DNA of 40,052 nucleotides from Thermoplasmatota archaeon (GTDB taxonomy: Archaea; Thermoplasmatota; E2; DHVEG-1). Shown here piece by piece: positions 17,168 to 26,123 of this stretch. The notes below the pieces were generated by a model. The model made no database searches and had not been told where the DNA came from. It was given only the letters and a program-made list of their open reading frames with translations. Where the stretch lies: positions 1 through 40,052 of the forward strand of contig JAUWBM010000013.1 of NCBI GenBank assembly GCA_030601705.1. Reading direction: 5' to 3'. Numbering within the stretch: position 1 is the first letter of the stretch; every line of letters begins with the position of its first letter. Made by a program: the position numbers and the translations under genes.

Positions 17168-17533
17168 ATGGTTGGAGAAGAAATGTCCCCACAACTTCAG
17201 GATCAAATAAACAGATTCCAACAGTTAAAAGCACAAGTTCAAATGATTGTACAACAACGTCAACAAATTGAATTACAGTTAAGAGAAACCGAAGAAGCGT
17301 TGAAAGAATTAGAAAAAACTGCTGCAGGAACACCTATCTATAAAAGCATAGGTGCAATACTTATAAAAACAAAAGCAAAAAGCGATATTAAAAAAGAGTT
17401 GATGTCAAGCAAAGAATCTCTAGAATTAAGAAAGACTACATTAGAAAAACAAGAAGGTAGAAGTCAGGAAAAATTAAACGAATTACAAAGTAAGATTCAA
17501 AACGCTTTCAACCTTGTGGGCAAGGAAGCTTGA
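17168..17533 (+). CDS. pfdB: Prefoldin beta subunit
   Basis: The 121-residue protein matches archaeal prefoldin beta throughout: an N-terminal coiled helix (SPQLQDQINRFQQLKAQVQMIVQQRQQIELQLRE), the conserved central hairpin (GTPIYKSIGAILIKTKAKSDIKKEL) and a C-terminal coiled helix. Prefoldin is a hexamer of two alpha and four beta subunits that holds unfolded proteins and passes them to the thermosome. The ATG at 17168 is supported by AAGGAGA nine bases upstream and a TATA-like CTTTTAAAAA further up. The next gene overlaps its stop codon (TGATG), so the two are translated together. The alpha subunit is not in the window. Confidence 0.93.
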   Translation: MVGEEMSPQLQDQINRFQQLKAQVQMIVQQRQQIELQLRETEEALKELEKTAAGTPIYKSIGAILIKTKAKSDIKKELMSSKESLELRKTTLEKQEGRSQEKLNELQSKIQNAFNLVGKEA

Positions 17534-17820
17534 TGTTAAAAAAGAGAAACATATCTGTATATTCTGATTTCAAAACTGGTTTTTTTTGTAAATTCTTTTT
17601 ACTTTTAGGCACAATCCTTCTAATCTTTTATATTATTCAATGGGCAATTCCTTTAACTATCATTAACGAAGATGTATCGGGAATTATTCTTGCTTTCTCA
17701 ATATTGCTTTTAGGGGCAGGAATCATTGCATATTTTTTCAATTACCAATTTGCAAAGTTAGCAGAAATTGCCGATGAAATTGAACGTGGAGATGAATCAG
17801 AAAATCTTGAAAAAAAGTGA
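17533..17820 (+). CDS. Small two-helix membrane protein
   Basis: A 95-residue protein with two membrane helices (FFCKFFLLLGTILLIFYIIQWAI and VSGIILAFSILLLGAGIIAYFF) and a short acidic C-terminus (ADEIERGDESENLEKK). I prefer the ATG at 17533, which overlaps the prefoldin stop codon as TGATG, over the TTG one codon earlier in the ORF track. Translational coupling to prefoldin is clear, but I see no functional link. No named family is recognised. It is convergent with the prenyl transferase gene, 22 bases away. Confidence 0.65.
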   Translation: MLKKRNISVYSDFKTGFFCKFFLLLGTILLIFYIIQWAIPLTIINEDVSGIILAFSILLLGAGIIAYFFNYQFAKLAEIADEIERGDESENLEKK

Positions 17821-17842
17821 TAAGTAAAGTAAAATTGATATT

Positions 17843-18754
17843 TTATTTTCCAAATCTTCTTTTCCTATTCTGATACGTTTTTATTGCCTTAAGAAAATCT
17901 CTTTTTTGGAATGCTGGCCAGTAAACATCAGAGAAATAGAGTTCCGAGTATGCAAGTTGCCAGAGGAGAAAGTTAGATATTCGTTCTTCTCCAGAGGTCC
18001 TCAGTATGAGATCGGGATCTGGCATGCCATTTGTGTAAAGGTATGATGATACTGTTGATTGGGAGATATCTTTTACCTCTAGTTTGCCTTTTTTAACATC
18101 ATCAGCAATTTGTTGTATTGCCTCAACAATTTCTTCCCTCCCACCATATGCCAGTGCGATGTTAAAAAAATAGTTATCATATATTTTTGTCGAGTTAACG
18201 ATTTCATTTGCAGATTGTCTAATGTCTTCAGGCAGAGATTCAAGATCCCCTATTACTCGTACTCTCACCTTGTTTTTATGAATTCGCGAATTTTTTGCAG
18301 CCCTATCTAATTCTTGTTTACACAGATCCATCAATGTTGAAACTTCATCAGTGCTCCTATTAAAATTCTCTGTAGAAAATGCATAGACTGTTAGTATGTT
18401 GATTCCTAATTCAAAACACCAATCTAGAACATCTTCTATCCTATCTCTTCCAAAAAGATGACCTGCATTTGGAGATAGGCCAAGACTTTTTGCGAAACGA
18501 CGGTTTCCATCCATTATCACAGCAACATGCCCTGGGACAGGATACTGTTTTATTTCTTCGATAAGTTTGTAATCTCTAAACTCGCTAATATTTTTTGTAA
18601 AATATTTGTAAATGTTAGATTGATATATCGCCATCAATATTTTTTGTCCTATATTGCTCTTAATCGCATATCTTTCAATCTCATCAAATTTTTTTACTGC
18701 AATGGTTCTTAAGGATGGTTTTTTAGAACTTATTGTACTGCCCCATTTTGTCAA
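17843..18754 (-). CDS. uppS: Cis-prenyl diphosphate synthase (undecaprenyl/dolichyl type)
   Basis: The enzyme extends a short isoprenyl diphosphate with cis-isoprene units to make the long lipid that carries glycans across the membrane, here probably for N-glycosylation of surface proteins. Family motifs are present in order: [18 protein letters not shown] (catalytic Asp and diphosphate loop), [43 protein letters not shown], and [35 protein letters not shown]. The ORF begins at a TTG (18754), but the TATA box CCTATATATACC (18777-18766) would place the transcript start near 18745, inside the ORF; the ATG at 18634 ([12 protein letters not shown]) fits the usual family N-terminus better. The extra 40 residues are therefore doubtful. 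The gene is divergent from S17e. Confidence 0.92.
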   Translation of the reverse strand: MTKWGSTISSKKPSLRTIAVKKFDEIERYAIKSNIGQKILMAIYQSNIYKYFTKNISEFRDYKLIEEIKQYPVPGHVAVIMDGNRRFAKSLGLSPNAGHLFGRDRIEDVLDWCFELGINILTVYAFSTENFNRSTDEVSTLMDLCKQELDRAAKNSRIHKNKVRVRVIGDLESLPEDIRQSANEIVNSTKIYDNYFFNIALAYGGREEIVEAIQQIADDVKKGKLEVKDISQSTVSSYLYTNGMPDPDLILRTSGEERISNFLLWQLAYSELYFSDVYWPAFQKRDFLKAIKTYQNRKRRFGK

Positions 18755-18849
18755 ATACTTTTTTAGGTATATATAGGTTAAGATTGGCCAAGAGTATACA
18801 TTTATATAGAAAAACCCTATTTCGACTTCCTACATTTGAAGGTGATTAT
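18755..18849. promoter_or_regulatory. Divergent promoters for uppS and S17e
   Basis: GGTATATATAGG (18766-18777) reads as a TATA box on the minus strand for the prenyl transferase, and TTTATATAG (18801-18809) on the plus strand for S17e. The S17e leader would be about 20-25 bases, containing GAAGGTGATT. Confidence 0.6.
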
Positions 18850-19071
18850 CTGGGAAACATTAAACAAACTCATATAAAAAACGCTGCGATATATCTAGTG
18901 AAAGAATATCCAGATCAGTTTAAATATGATGATTTTCAGCACAATAAAGAAAAAGTTGAGGAACTGATTGAAGTTAGCAGCAAATTAATGAGAAATAAAA
19001 TAGCTGGTTACATTACTAGATACTTAGCGTCTCGGAACAAAAGGCGAAACAATCAACCTATTTCTGAGTAA
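18850..19071 (+). CDS. rps17e: Small ribosomal subunit protein S17e, CTG start
   Basis: The product [59 protein letters not shown] matches archaeal S17e from its first residues; relatives begin MG(N/R)IRQ. No ATG, GTG or TTG lies at that point: the codon is CTG (18850-18852), preceded by GAAGGTGATT with GGTGAT ending three bases before it. The ORF track extends the frame upstream to 18733, through the promoter and ribosome binding site, so that longer start is wrong. S17e belongs to the body of the small subunit. The C-terminal [14 protein letters not shown] is a short basic tail. It is followed 49 bases later by the riboflavin operon. Confidence 0.92.
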   Translation: MGNIKQTHIKNAAIYLVKEYPDQFKYDDFQHNKEKVEELIEVSSKLMRNKIAGYITRYLASRNKRRNNQPISE

Positions 19072-19120
19072 TAACCCAAAATTTATTTTATGCAGGCAAA
19101 TCTTCGATTAGGGTGAGTTT

Positions 19121-19806
19121 ATAGAAAAAATCAATAATGCCTTGACTGATCTACAACAAGGAAAGTTTGTTTTAGTGTATGATAGTGAGAGTAGAGAGGG
19201 TGAAACAGATTTTGTTATGGCTTCTCAATTTGTCACACCTGAATCAATAAAAAGAATGAGACAAGATGGCGGTGGACTCATATTTCTTATGACCTCAAAA
19301 GAAGTTGCAGATCAATTACAAATGCCATTTTTAACTAATTTATATTCCGATGTTAGTGATAACTACCCTGTTTTAAAAGAACTTGTCCCAAATGATATAC
19401 CCTATGATACAAAATCCTCGTTTTCCCTTTATATAAACCATAGAGAGACGTTTACTGGTATAACTGACAATGATAGAAGCCTTACCATGCGGAAATTTGC
19501 TGAATTAATTAAAAGAATCAATAATCTTGATAGTGACTTGTCAATTAAAGAATTTGGTAGGGAGTTCAGATCCCCTGGGCATGTCCCTATATGTGTAGCT
19601 TCTGAGACTCTTCTTAACGAACGAAAGGGCCATACTGAGTTTGTCATTGCGCTCATGCAAATGGCAGGTCTTGTTCCTGCTGGAAGCGGTTGTGAGATCA
19701 TGGGGAATAATGGCAAAGCTTTATCCAAGGAAGATACTATGAGATATGCTGAAAAAAACAATTTTGTCTTTTTAGAAGGAAGAGAAATTGTAAAGACGTG
19801 GAAACA

Positions 19807-19819
<13 letters not shown>
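19121..19819 (+). CDS. ribB: 3,4-dihydroxy-2-butanone 4-phosphate synthase (possible ATA start)
   Basis: RibB converts ribulose 5-phosphate to formate and the four-carbon unit used by lumazine synthase. Family signatures are clear: YDSESREGETDFVMASQFVTPE (acidic metal-binding loop), the DGGGLI block, NDIPYDTKSSFSLYINHRETFTGITDNDRSLT, FGREFRSPGHVP, and GHTEFVIALMQMAGLVP with the late catalytic histidine. Relatives start with a helix like (M)xxVEKAIEALKKGEI, and the matching residues IEKINNALTDLQQGKF are encoded upstream of the TTG (19142) chosen in the ORF track. The codon at the expected start is ATA (19121), preceded by GGTGAG at the same distance as in the CTG-started genes. First gene of ribB-ribL-ribC-ribH. 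Confidence 0.93.
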
Positions 19820-20726
<907 letters not shown>

Positions 20727-20741
20727 GGAGGCATGATAAAA

Positions 20742-21161
20742 ATGGTAAAAGAATCTATAAAAATTGGGGCTGTTGTTTCAGAGTTTAACTATGACATAAC
20801 AATGATGATGCTTGAGCGAGCAAAGGAACACGCACAGTTCCTAGGTGCTGAAATAAGTCAGGTTGTTAAAGTGCCTGGTGTTTTTGACATGGGTCTTGCG
20901 ATAAAGAAGCTGCTGGAACGAAAGGATATTGATGGTGTAGTAACGCTTGGAGCAGTTATCGAGGGAGAAACAGAGCATGATGATATTGTTATTCAGCATG
21001 CAACTCGAAAGATAGCTGACCTCGCACTAGAATATAATAAACCCGTGGGTCTTGGTATTTCTGGACCTGGCATGACAAGACTCCAGGCAGAAAAAAGAAT
21101 AGAACGGGCAAAAACTGCTGTTGAGGCGGTAGTAAAACTCTATAGAAGATTAAAATTATAG
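20742..21161 (+). CDS. ribH: 6,7-dimethyl-8-ribityllumazine synthase
   Basis: RibH condenses the RibB product with the ribitylaminopyrimidine to form lumazine, substrate of the preceding gene's enzyme. Motifs: [47 protein letters not shown] (His is the catalytic residue), and [13 protein letters not shown]. Two starts are possible; the ATG at 20742 stands ten bases after GGGAGG (20726-20731), while the one at 20733 is only a base away from it, so 20742 is preferred. Last gene of the operon; no FMN riboswitch is seen before ribB, as expected for archaea. The following 70 bases separate it from the convergent ArvABC operon. Confidence 0.95.
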   Translation: MVKESIKIGAVVSEFNYDITMMMLERAKEHAQFLGAEISQVVKVPGVFDMGLAIKKLLERKDIDGVVTLGAVIEGETEHDDIVIQHATRKIADLALEYNKPVGLGISGPGMTRLQAEKRIERAKTAVEAVVKLYRRLKL

Positions 21162-21231
21162 GGGACAATCCAGACACTCAAATTAAAAGACTGTTTCTGT
21201 CTATCCACTAAAAGTTGTACAAAATATCTCT

Positions 21232-21771
21232 TTATTTCTTTTTATCAATCATTTTAAAAACAGAAGGTAAATGGATGGTATATGAACCATCTTTTTGTAT
21301 AATAATGGGTTCTTCCTCTAAAAGACCCTTTAAATCTATACTATATTTACCAGGTTTTTCAATATCTATTGTTTCTGGAGAATCAATTCTATCTACATCG
21401 GATTTGATTTTTTCAATAATTGCCCTGCGTCTTTCATCATCTATTGGTTCTATAGTTTCTTGTTTCTCTGTTTTTAATTCATCTCCATTTTCGATTATTC
21501 TCTCTTTAATTATCTTTCGGATTTCCTTTGGTTTTATCGTAACCCATTTTCCTGATTTGTCAAAATCATCTTTATTTTTCTCTATTAATGTCTCCATGAT
21601 TTTGGAGGTTATATCTTTACTTACTTCGTTGCTAATTGTATCTCTCTCGTTTTCGTCTAACGGCTGTTTTGTAAAGAAAAATCGATTTCCACCGCAATCT
21701 GGGCATCCTTTTAACAACTGAGATGATCCTTCTTCGAATACACGTCCACATTTAAGGCACTGGTGAGGCAT
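21232..21771 (-). CDS. OapC/ArvC family zinc-ribbon protein
   Basis: The 179-residue protein starts with a four-cysteine zinc ribbon (HQCLKCGRVF...LKGCPDCGGNRFFF), followed by a charged, helix-rich middle and a C-terminal strand region (ETIDIEKPGKYSIDLKGLLEEEPIIIQKDGSYTIHLPSVF). This layout fits the archaeal OapC/ArvC family, always found next to OapB and the Era-like GTPase OapA. In Haloferax these genes lie beside a major replication origin (origin-associated proteins), and the GTPase was later linked to extracellular vesicle formation. The start has GAGGAG upstream. It is the last gene of the operon, meeting the end of the arvB gene at one shared base. Confidence 0.85.
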   Translation of the reverse strand: MPHQCLKCGRVFEEGSSQLLKGCPDCGGNRFFFTKQPLDENERDTISNEVSKDITSKIMETLIEKNKDDFDKSGKWVTIKPKEIRKIIKERIIENGDELKTEKQETIEPIDDERRRAIIEKIKSDVDRIDSPETIDIEKPGKYSIDLKGLLEEEPIIIQKDGSYTIHLPSVFKMIDKKK

Positions 21772-22148
21772 TAGTTTACTCCTCTACCAGGTATTATCGT
21801 GGTTTCTATTTTATCATTATCTTTATGGATCATTTTTAGAAGATGCGCCGGTCCTATTACAGTCATACGTGGTTTCTTTATTACGCCAAAAACCCTTTGG
21901 AAGAAACCAGCCTTCTCTTCTCCATATCCCCCCATTTCGATACCAATAAATGTGTCATGGTCTATTTCTTTCATAGTATTCTCTATAAGAGCTGTTTGTT
22001 CTGTCGGCGTAAGACCATGTTCAAGCACCAAGATCCTTCCTTGTCTGACTTCTTTCAGTATATACTTAAGTTTTTCTGAGGATGAAAGATCATTTAACTT
22101 CTGGCGTGAGATAAGATTGAATGAAATTCCCTTTTCTTTTTTTGCCAT
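21771..22148 (-). CDS. OapB/ArvB family protein (DUF2073)
   Basis: The 125-residue protein shows the DUF2073 pattern: ILKEVRQGRILVLEHGLTPTEQTALIENTMKEI, FIGIEMGGYG, and KKPRMTVIGPAHLLKMIHKDNDKIETTIIPG. It is the constant partner of the Era-like GTPase and the zinc-ribbon protein in euryarchaea; its biochemical role is not established. The ORF track starts at 22157, but GAGGAG there serves as ribosome binding site for the ATG at 22148 (MAKKEKG). That ribosome binding site lies inside the last codons of the GTPase gene, so translation is coupled. Confidence 0.85.
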   Translation of the reverse strand: MAKKEKGISFNLISRQKLNDLSSSEKLKYILKEVRQGRILVLEHGLTPTEQTALIENTMKEIDHDTFIGIEMGGYGEEKAGFFQRVFGVIKKPRMTVIGPAHLLKMIHKDNDKIETTIIPGRGVN

Positions 22149-22153
22149 TTCTT

Positions 22154-22819
22154 TCATCTCCTCTTTTTATTTCTTTTTTTGCCAAAATGTTTTACCATAG
22201 TATTATACAAGTCTTCAGTATTATAGCCAGTTAATGCACTAATAGGGACAACAGGATGCTGAGGAAATGCAGATTTTAACGTGGCGGGACTTGCTTCATC
22301 TGCATCTATTTTATTTGCTGCTATAAGAATAGGCAGATTTCTTGCCTCTAAGTTTCCTATGATGGTAACATTAACTTGGGTGAAAGGATCTTTAGTAGCA
22401 TCCATAACTAAAACTACGCCATCGATGTCCTCTAGCCATCTTATTGACTCTATAACCCCTTCGGTCGCTTCTTTTGCCCGCATTCTTGATTCTTCTTTGT
22501 TTAGTCCATATGTGTTCATAAACTCCTTAAAATCTATTTTAGTCGCTATTCCAGGAGTATCTACCAAATCCATAACAAGGGATGAACCGCCATTGTCTAT
22601 CTTTATATTGGTTTTCCATTTCGCTCTTCTTGTTTCATGGGGAATATCTGATACACTTCCCATAATATCCCCAGTCCATTCCCTAAGAATCCGGTTTGCT
22701 AACGTGGTTTTTCCGACGTTTGGTGGGCCGTAGATGCCAATTTTAGCATGCTTTTTACCAAAAACTTTTTGAATTATACTTGAAAATTTCCCTCTCTTAA
22801 ATATACTGAATATTCCCAT
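22154..22819 (-). CDS. Era-like small GTPase, OapA/ArvA family
   Basis: The 221-residue protein has the GTPase motifs in order: G1 GPPNVGKTT (31-39), a switch I region with DIPHETRRAKW, G3 DTPG (87-90), G4 NKID (169-172) and a late SALTG (G5). It carries the long insert with RAKEATEGVIESIRWL typical of this archaeal family. The protein heads the OapA-OapB-OapC operon; in Haloferax volcanii the homologue (ArvA) drives vesicle formation, as I recall from the literature. The N-terminus (MGIFSIFKRGKFSSIIQKVFGKK) is a basic, hydrophobic helix that could touch the membrane, and the C-terminus ends in a basic cluster (KKRNKKRR). GGAGGAAC lies nine bases before the ATG. Confidence 0.92.
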   Translation of the reverse strand: MGIFSIFKRGKFSSIIQKVFGKKHAKIGIYGPPNVGKTTLANRILREWTGDIMGSVSDIPHETRRAKWKTNIKIDNGGSSLVMDLVDTPGIATKIDFKEFMNTYGLNKEESRMRAKEATEGVIESIRWLEDIDGVVLVMDATKDPFTQVNVTIIGNLEARNLPILIAANKIDADEASPATLKSAFPQHPVVPISALTGYNTEDLYNTMVKHFGKKRNKKRR

Positions 22820-23052
22820 CCCTTTGTTCCTCCTAGCAACTAGGTCGAATCTAAAAAATAGTATATTAATTATAGTTTATTAGTTTAGTGGTTCTCGTTT
22901 AAATGACATTAAAAATATGGGAATAATCATTCCGATAATATACATAGTTACATTATAGTATGGTAGGCTGTTGGCATTTTTAGATAAATAATAACTCTTA
23001 AATATACACAAGCTTATTCTCTCCACATTAAATTTTGCGAGGAGGCATGATT
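22820..23052. promoter_or_regulatory. Divergent promoter region, arvA and coiled-coil gene
   Basis: TTAAATATA (22998-23006) is a plausible TATA box for the plus-strand gene, with GAGGAGG before its ATG. AT-rich sequence at 22855-22885 may serve the arvA operon. GGAATAATCATTCC (22920-22933) is a 5-bp-arm palindrome that could be an operator. I see no origin recognition box repeats. Confidence 0.4.
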
Positions 23053-24006
23053 ATGGCTGAGGAAAATAATAAAGAACCAGAAGTAGAGGAACATGCAGGC
23101 ACTTTTATGGAAAGATTACAACAAGCTTCAAATGAAATCGATTCCATTAAAAGTTCTTTTTCTAAAAGTATGGAAGATTTAGCTAAAGTCCAAAATGTTT
23201 TGAGCTTGGACGGCGTGAACAAAGTTAATAGTATGATTCAAAATTTTGAAGATCGTCTTTCTGATGCAGAACGTCTAAGGGAAGAAGCAACAGAAGGGGC
23301 CAGAAAGTACAGTGAAGAATTAGAAAAAGAAAAGGAGAGACTCGTCAAACTTTGGGATGCATACAAAAATCAGGAAGAAGAGATGTCTGTACAGGAGAAA
23401 AGAGTGTTAGAACTGGAAGAAAAAATGAGAGAAACCGAGCAATCTAAAAGACAGTTTGAAGAAGATTCCATAGCTAGAATTAATACACTAACTCATAAAT
23501 TAGAAGAGAAAGAACAGGAATCTCAACAATTAGAAGAAACCAAGCAACGAATCGGGGAATTTGATGGTATACGAAATCGATTAGAAGAATCAATACATGG
23601 TTTGAAAAACGAAATAAATGCGAAGGATGTAACAATAAACTCACTCGAAGCTCAAGTTGAAGAATTAAAACCGTTTGAAAAATTTGCAGAGTTTAAAACG
23701 AAATTTGAGGAAATCTCAGAAGAACATGAAAAAGAGAAGGACAGACTAACAAAGTTATTTAGACTATATGAAGAAACAGAGAGCGAGAATAAAAGACTAA
23801 AAGAAGAAGTAAACGGGTGGCAGAACTGGTTTGATTCCAACGAAGAGCTCTTTACAAAATTATTCAGTTCCGCAGATCATTTCCGTAAAACAAAGACAAG
23901 ACCAACGCCTGAAAGTAAACCTGTAGAATCGATAGAACCTCCAAAAAAGTCAGAACAAAAGGAGATAAAAAAGAAACCTAGGAGAAAATTACGGTTTAAA
24001 AAATAA
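23053..24006 (+). CDS. Coiled-coil protein with basic C-terminal tail
   Basis: A cytoplasmic protein of about 317 residues. The start at 23053 (MAEENNKEPEVEEH) has GCGAGGAGG (23038-23046) upstream, so the TTG at 23035 is not used. After a short acidic front, residues ~20-60 form a helix (FMERLQQASNEIDSIKSSFSKSMEDLAKVQNVLS), then a long coiled coil runs to ~265. A small tryptophan-containing segment (NGWQNWFDSNEELFTKLFSSADHF) follows, and then a proline/lysine tail ending KKKPRRKLRFKK, which could bind nucleic acid or membrane. It is divergent from the arvA operon and ends 12 bases from the convergent rad50. No named family is recognised. Confidence 0.7.
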   Translation: MAEENNKEPEVEEHAGTFMERLQQASNEIDSIKSSFSKSMEDLAKVQNVLSLDGVNKVNSMIQNFEDRLSDAERLREEATEGARKYSEELEKEKERLVKLWDAYKNQEEEMSVQEKRVLELEEKMRETEQSKRQFEEDSIARINTLTHKLEEKEQESQQLEETKQRIGEFDGIRNRLEESIHGLKNEINAKDVTINSLEAQVEELKPFEKFAEFKTKFEEISEEHEKEKDRLTKLFRLYEETESENKRLKEEVNGWQNWFDSNEELFTKLFSSADHFRKTKTRPTPESKPVESIEPPKKSEQKEIKKKPRRKLRFKK

Positions 24007-24017
24007 ACCGCCTCTTC

Positions 24018-26123
24018 TCATTCTATTTTTATTTTGCTTTCTCCATTTTCTTCTTCTAAGACAGTAATTGCATTTTCCATGAAGTTTTTAATTTCTTCTA
24101 TGTGGGTTATAAGAAATATCTGTCTGAATTTTGAAGAAAAACTGCTTAATGCTTTTATGATGTTTTGTTTTCTTATGTTATCTTGAGATCCAAAGATTTC
24201 ATCAAGGATTATAAAATTAAATACACTACCCGCCTTTTCCGTAATAACTTCAGATATTGCAAGCCGTATACACAGATTTGCAAGATCTTCTTCCCCTCCT
24301 GAAAAACGTTCAATGTTATACGGCACTCCGTTATCGTATACAATAAGATTGTAGTTTTCATCTAGTTCTATTTCAGAGTATTTCCCATCAGTAAGTTGAT
24401 CAAATAGTTCTGATGCATATAATGATAATGTTGGTCTTATCTGAGAAATTAGATATGTTCTAAAGGAGGACATAATCTCATTAAGCATACTAAGATGTTG
24501 CACGTTCTTCTTTTCTTCTTTGATACGTTTTTTAAACTCCTCAAGCTCCTTTATCTTCTGCTGTAGATTTTTTATCTCTTGAAGAACAGACTTTTTGTCG
24601 CTTTCTTTTTTCACCAGATCTATCTTTGCTTCGTTCAAACGGTCTTTTTTTTCTTGAAATGTTTTCAAAGAAGAACCCAATTCGTTGCGGAGGGTTTCAA
24701 CCCGTCTTTTGACACTTTCATATTCATTTAGATTAAATTCTACTTTTCCGATCTTCATTAGTTGTTTTTCTTTATCTTCTATCTCTTTTTCCTCTCTGTT
24801 TATTTCCGTTAAAACGTTCTTAATGGTCGTATCAATTCGTTCCTTTTCCCTCAATTGAGTTTGTAAATAATTCCTCTTCTTCTGCAAAGCCCGTTGCTCA
24901 CGTGACAGTCGTTCGTATTCATTCTGCTCTGTCTTCAAGGTTTTTAAAAACGATTCTTTCTCTTTGTCTTTTTTCTGTTTCTCTTCATCGAATTTCTGTA
25001 TCAGAGCAGTATATTGATCTCCCAACACTCTTTCACAAGTAGGACACTTTGCATCGGAGCCTATTTTTTCTATCTTTTTTCTCTTGGAATCTATATCGGT
25101 AACAGCCTCTTCGATGCTTTTTATAAGTGTCTTTTTTTGCTCAATCTTTTTAATGATTGTCTCTGTGGCATCTTCTGTTTTGCTGAGATTACTTTCGGTC
25201 GTTTTTATTTCCACTTCCAGGTTTTTAAAAGCTTCATTCTTCTTCTGTTGTTTTTCTATTGATTGCTGTCTATCTTTTATCTTTGATTGTAGTTGTTTTA
25301 TTTCCTCTCGTAGTTTTTCCTTGTTTTCAAAAAGCGTTTTTTTCTCAGCGAGTTTCTCCTTATTTTTTTGGATTTTTTCACATTCTTTTTTTGCATTAGC
25401 ATATCTTTTTTCCAATGCTCCTACTTCTTTTTTGGCGATAGTAATATTTTCTGTAGATTTTTTTAGTAGCAGATCCAAATCATCTTTTTTCTGTTCAAGG
25501 TTTTTTATTTCATTTTGATAAACATCAGTTTTGTTTCTTCCATTTTTATCAACAAGGTCTTGACCGAGTCTACCTATTACTGCATCCTTGTTTCTCTTGT
25601 CAAATTTTATTTCTTTGATAATATCATCCAAAGCATCTATTCCTAGCATTCTCAGAATAAGCGGTCGACGCTCACTGGCATTCATAGAAGATAAAGCATT
25701 CAACTCTTTTTGTTTGGCAAATATTGAGGTGTAAAACGATTTAAAATCCATGCCCAGCTTTTTTTGAATGAACTTACTTACTATTTCAGCTCCATTTGCC
25801 ACTAGTTTTCCATTAATTGTTGCAGATGCAGATGTTGCCAAACTTTTTCCAGACATCTCTCGTACTACTCTGTATTTATCATCTCCAAAAATAAACCCAA
25901 GTTCAACTCTACATGGATCAGAATGTTCTGCATTTTCACGTTTTATCTGATCTGCCGATGTCCTTGCAGCAACAGGACCGTATAACACCCAAGCTATGGC
26001 CTCAAAAATAGTTGATTTTCCCGCTCCATTGAGCCCAACTACACCAGTTACTCCATCAGGAAATTCAATTAGCGAATCTTTGAATTTTCTAAAATTTTTC
26101 AACCTAAGGGATTTCAGTATCAT
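24018..26123 (-). CDS. rad50: DNA double-strand break repair ATPase Rad50
   Basis: Rad50 binds DNA ends with Mre11 and controls its nuclease by ATP-driven clamping. The ABC-type head is split: Walker A GLNGAGKST at residues 30-38 and, after the coiled coils, the signature FSGGEEDLANLCIRLA (607 onward) and Walker B FIILDE (637-642). The zinc hook CPTC is at 360-363, midway between the two coils. At 701 residues it is shorter than many archaeal Rad50 proteins (about 850-900), meaning shorter coiled-coil arms. The ATG overlaps the mre11 stop (ATGA), fixing the operon flavoprotein-mre11-rad50 on the minus strand. Confidence 0.96.
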   Translation of the reverse strand: MILKSLRLKNFRKFKDSLIEFPDGVTGVVGLNGAGKSTIFEAIAWVLYGPVAARTSADQIKRENAEHSDPCRVELGFIFGDDKYRVVREMSGKSLATSASATINGKLVANGAEIVSKFIQKKLGMDFKSFYTSIFAKQKELNALSSMNASERRPLILRMLGIDALDDIIKEIKFDKRNKDAVIGRLGQDLVDKNGRNKTDVYQNEIKNLEQKKDDLDLLLKKSTENITIAKKEVGALEKRYANAKKECEKIQKNKEKLAEKKTLFENKEKLREEIKQLQSKIKDRQQSIEKQQKKNEAFKNLEVEIKTTESNLSKTEDATETIIKKIEQKKTLIKSIEEAVTDIDSKRKKIEKIGSDAKCPTCERVLGDQYTALIQKFDEEKQKKDKEKESFLKTLKTEQNEYERLSREQRALQKKRNYLQTQLREKERIDTTIKNVLTEINREEKEIEDKEKQLMKIGKVEFNLNEYESVKRRVETLRNELGSSLKTFQEKKDRLNEAKIDLVKKESDKKSVLQEIKNLQQKIKELEEFKKRIKEEKKNVQHLSMLNEIMSSFRTYLISQIRPTLSLYASELFDQLTDGKYSEIELDENYNLIVYDNGVPYNIERFSGGEEDLANLCIRLAISEVITEKAGSVFNFIILDEIFGSQDNIRKQNIIKALSSFSSKFRQIFLITHIEEIKNFMENAITVLEEENGESKIKIE

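Noticed and set aside
19072-19120. FMN riboswitch before ribB
   Set aside because: The gap is only 49 bases and shows no riboswitch core; archaea do not normally use one. The eight-codon ATG frame at 19090 probably lies upstream of the transcript start.
22820-23052. Replication origin next to the Oap genes
   Set aside because: The Oap name comes from an origin in Haloferax, but I see no origin recognition boxes and no orc1/cdc6 gene in the window.
25084-25518. Plus-strand Ser/Phe-rich ORF inside rad50
   Set aside because: Antisense of the Rad50 coiled coil.
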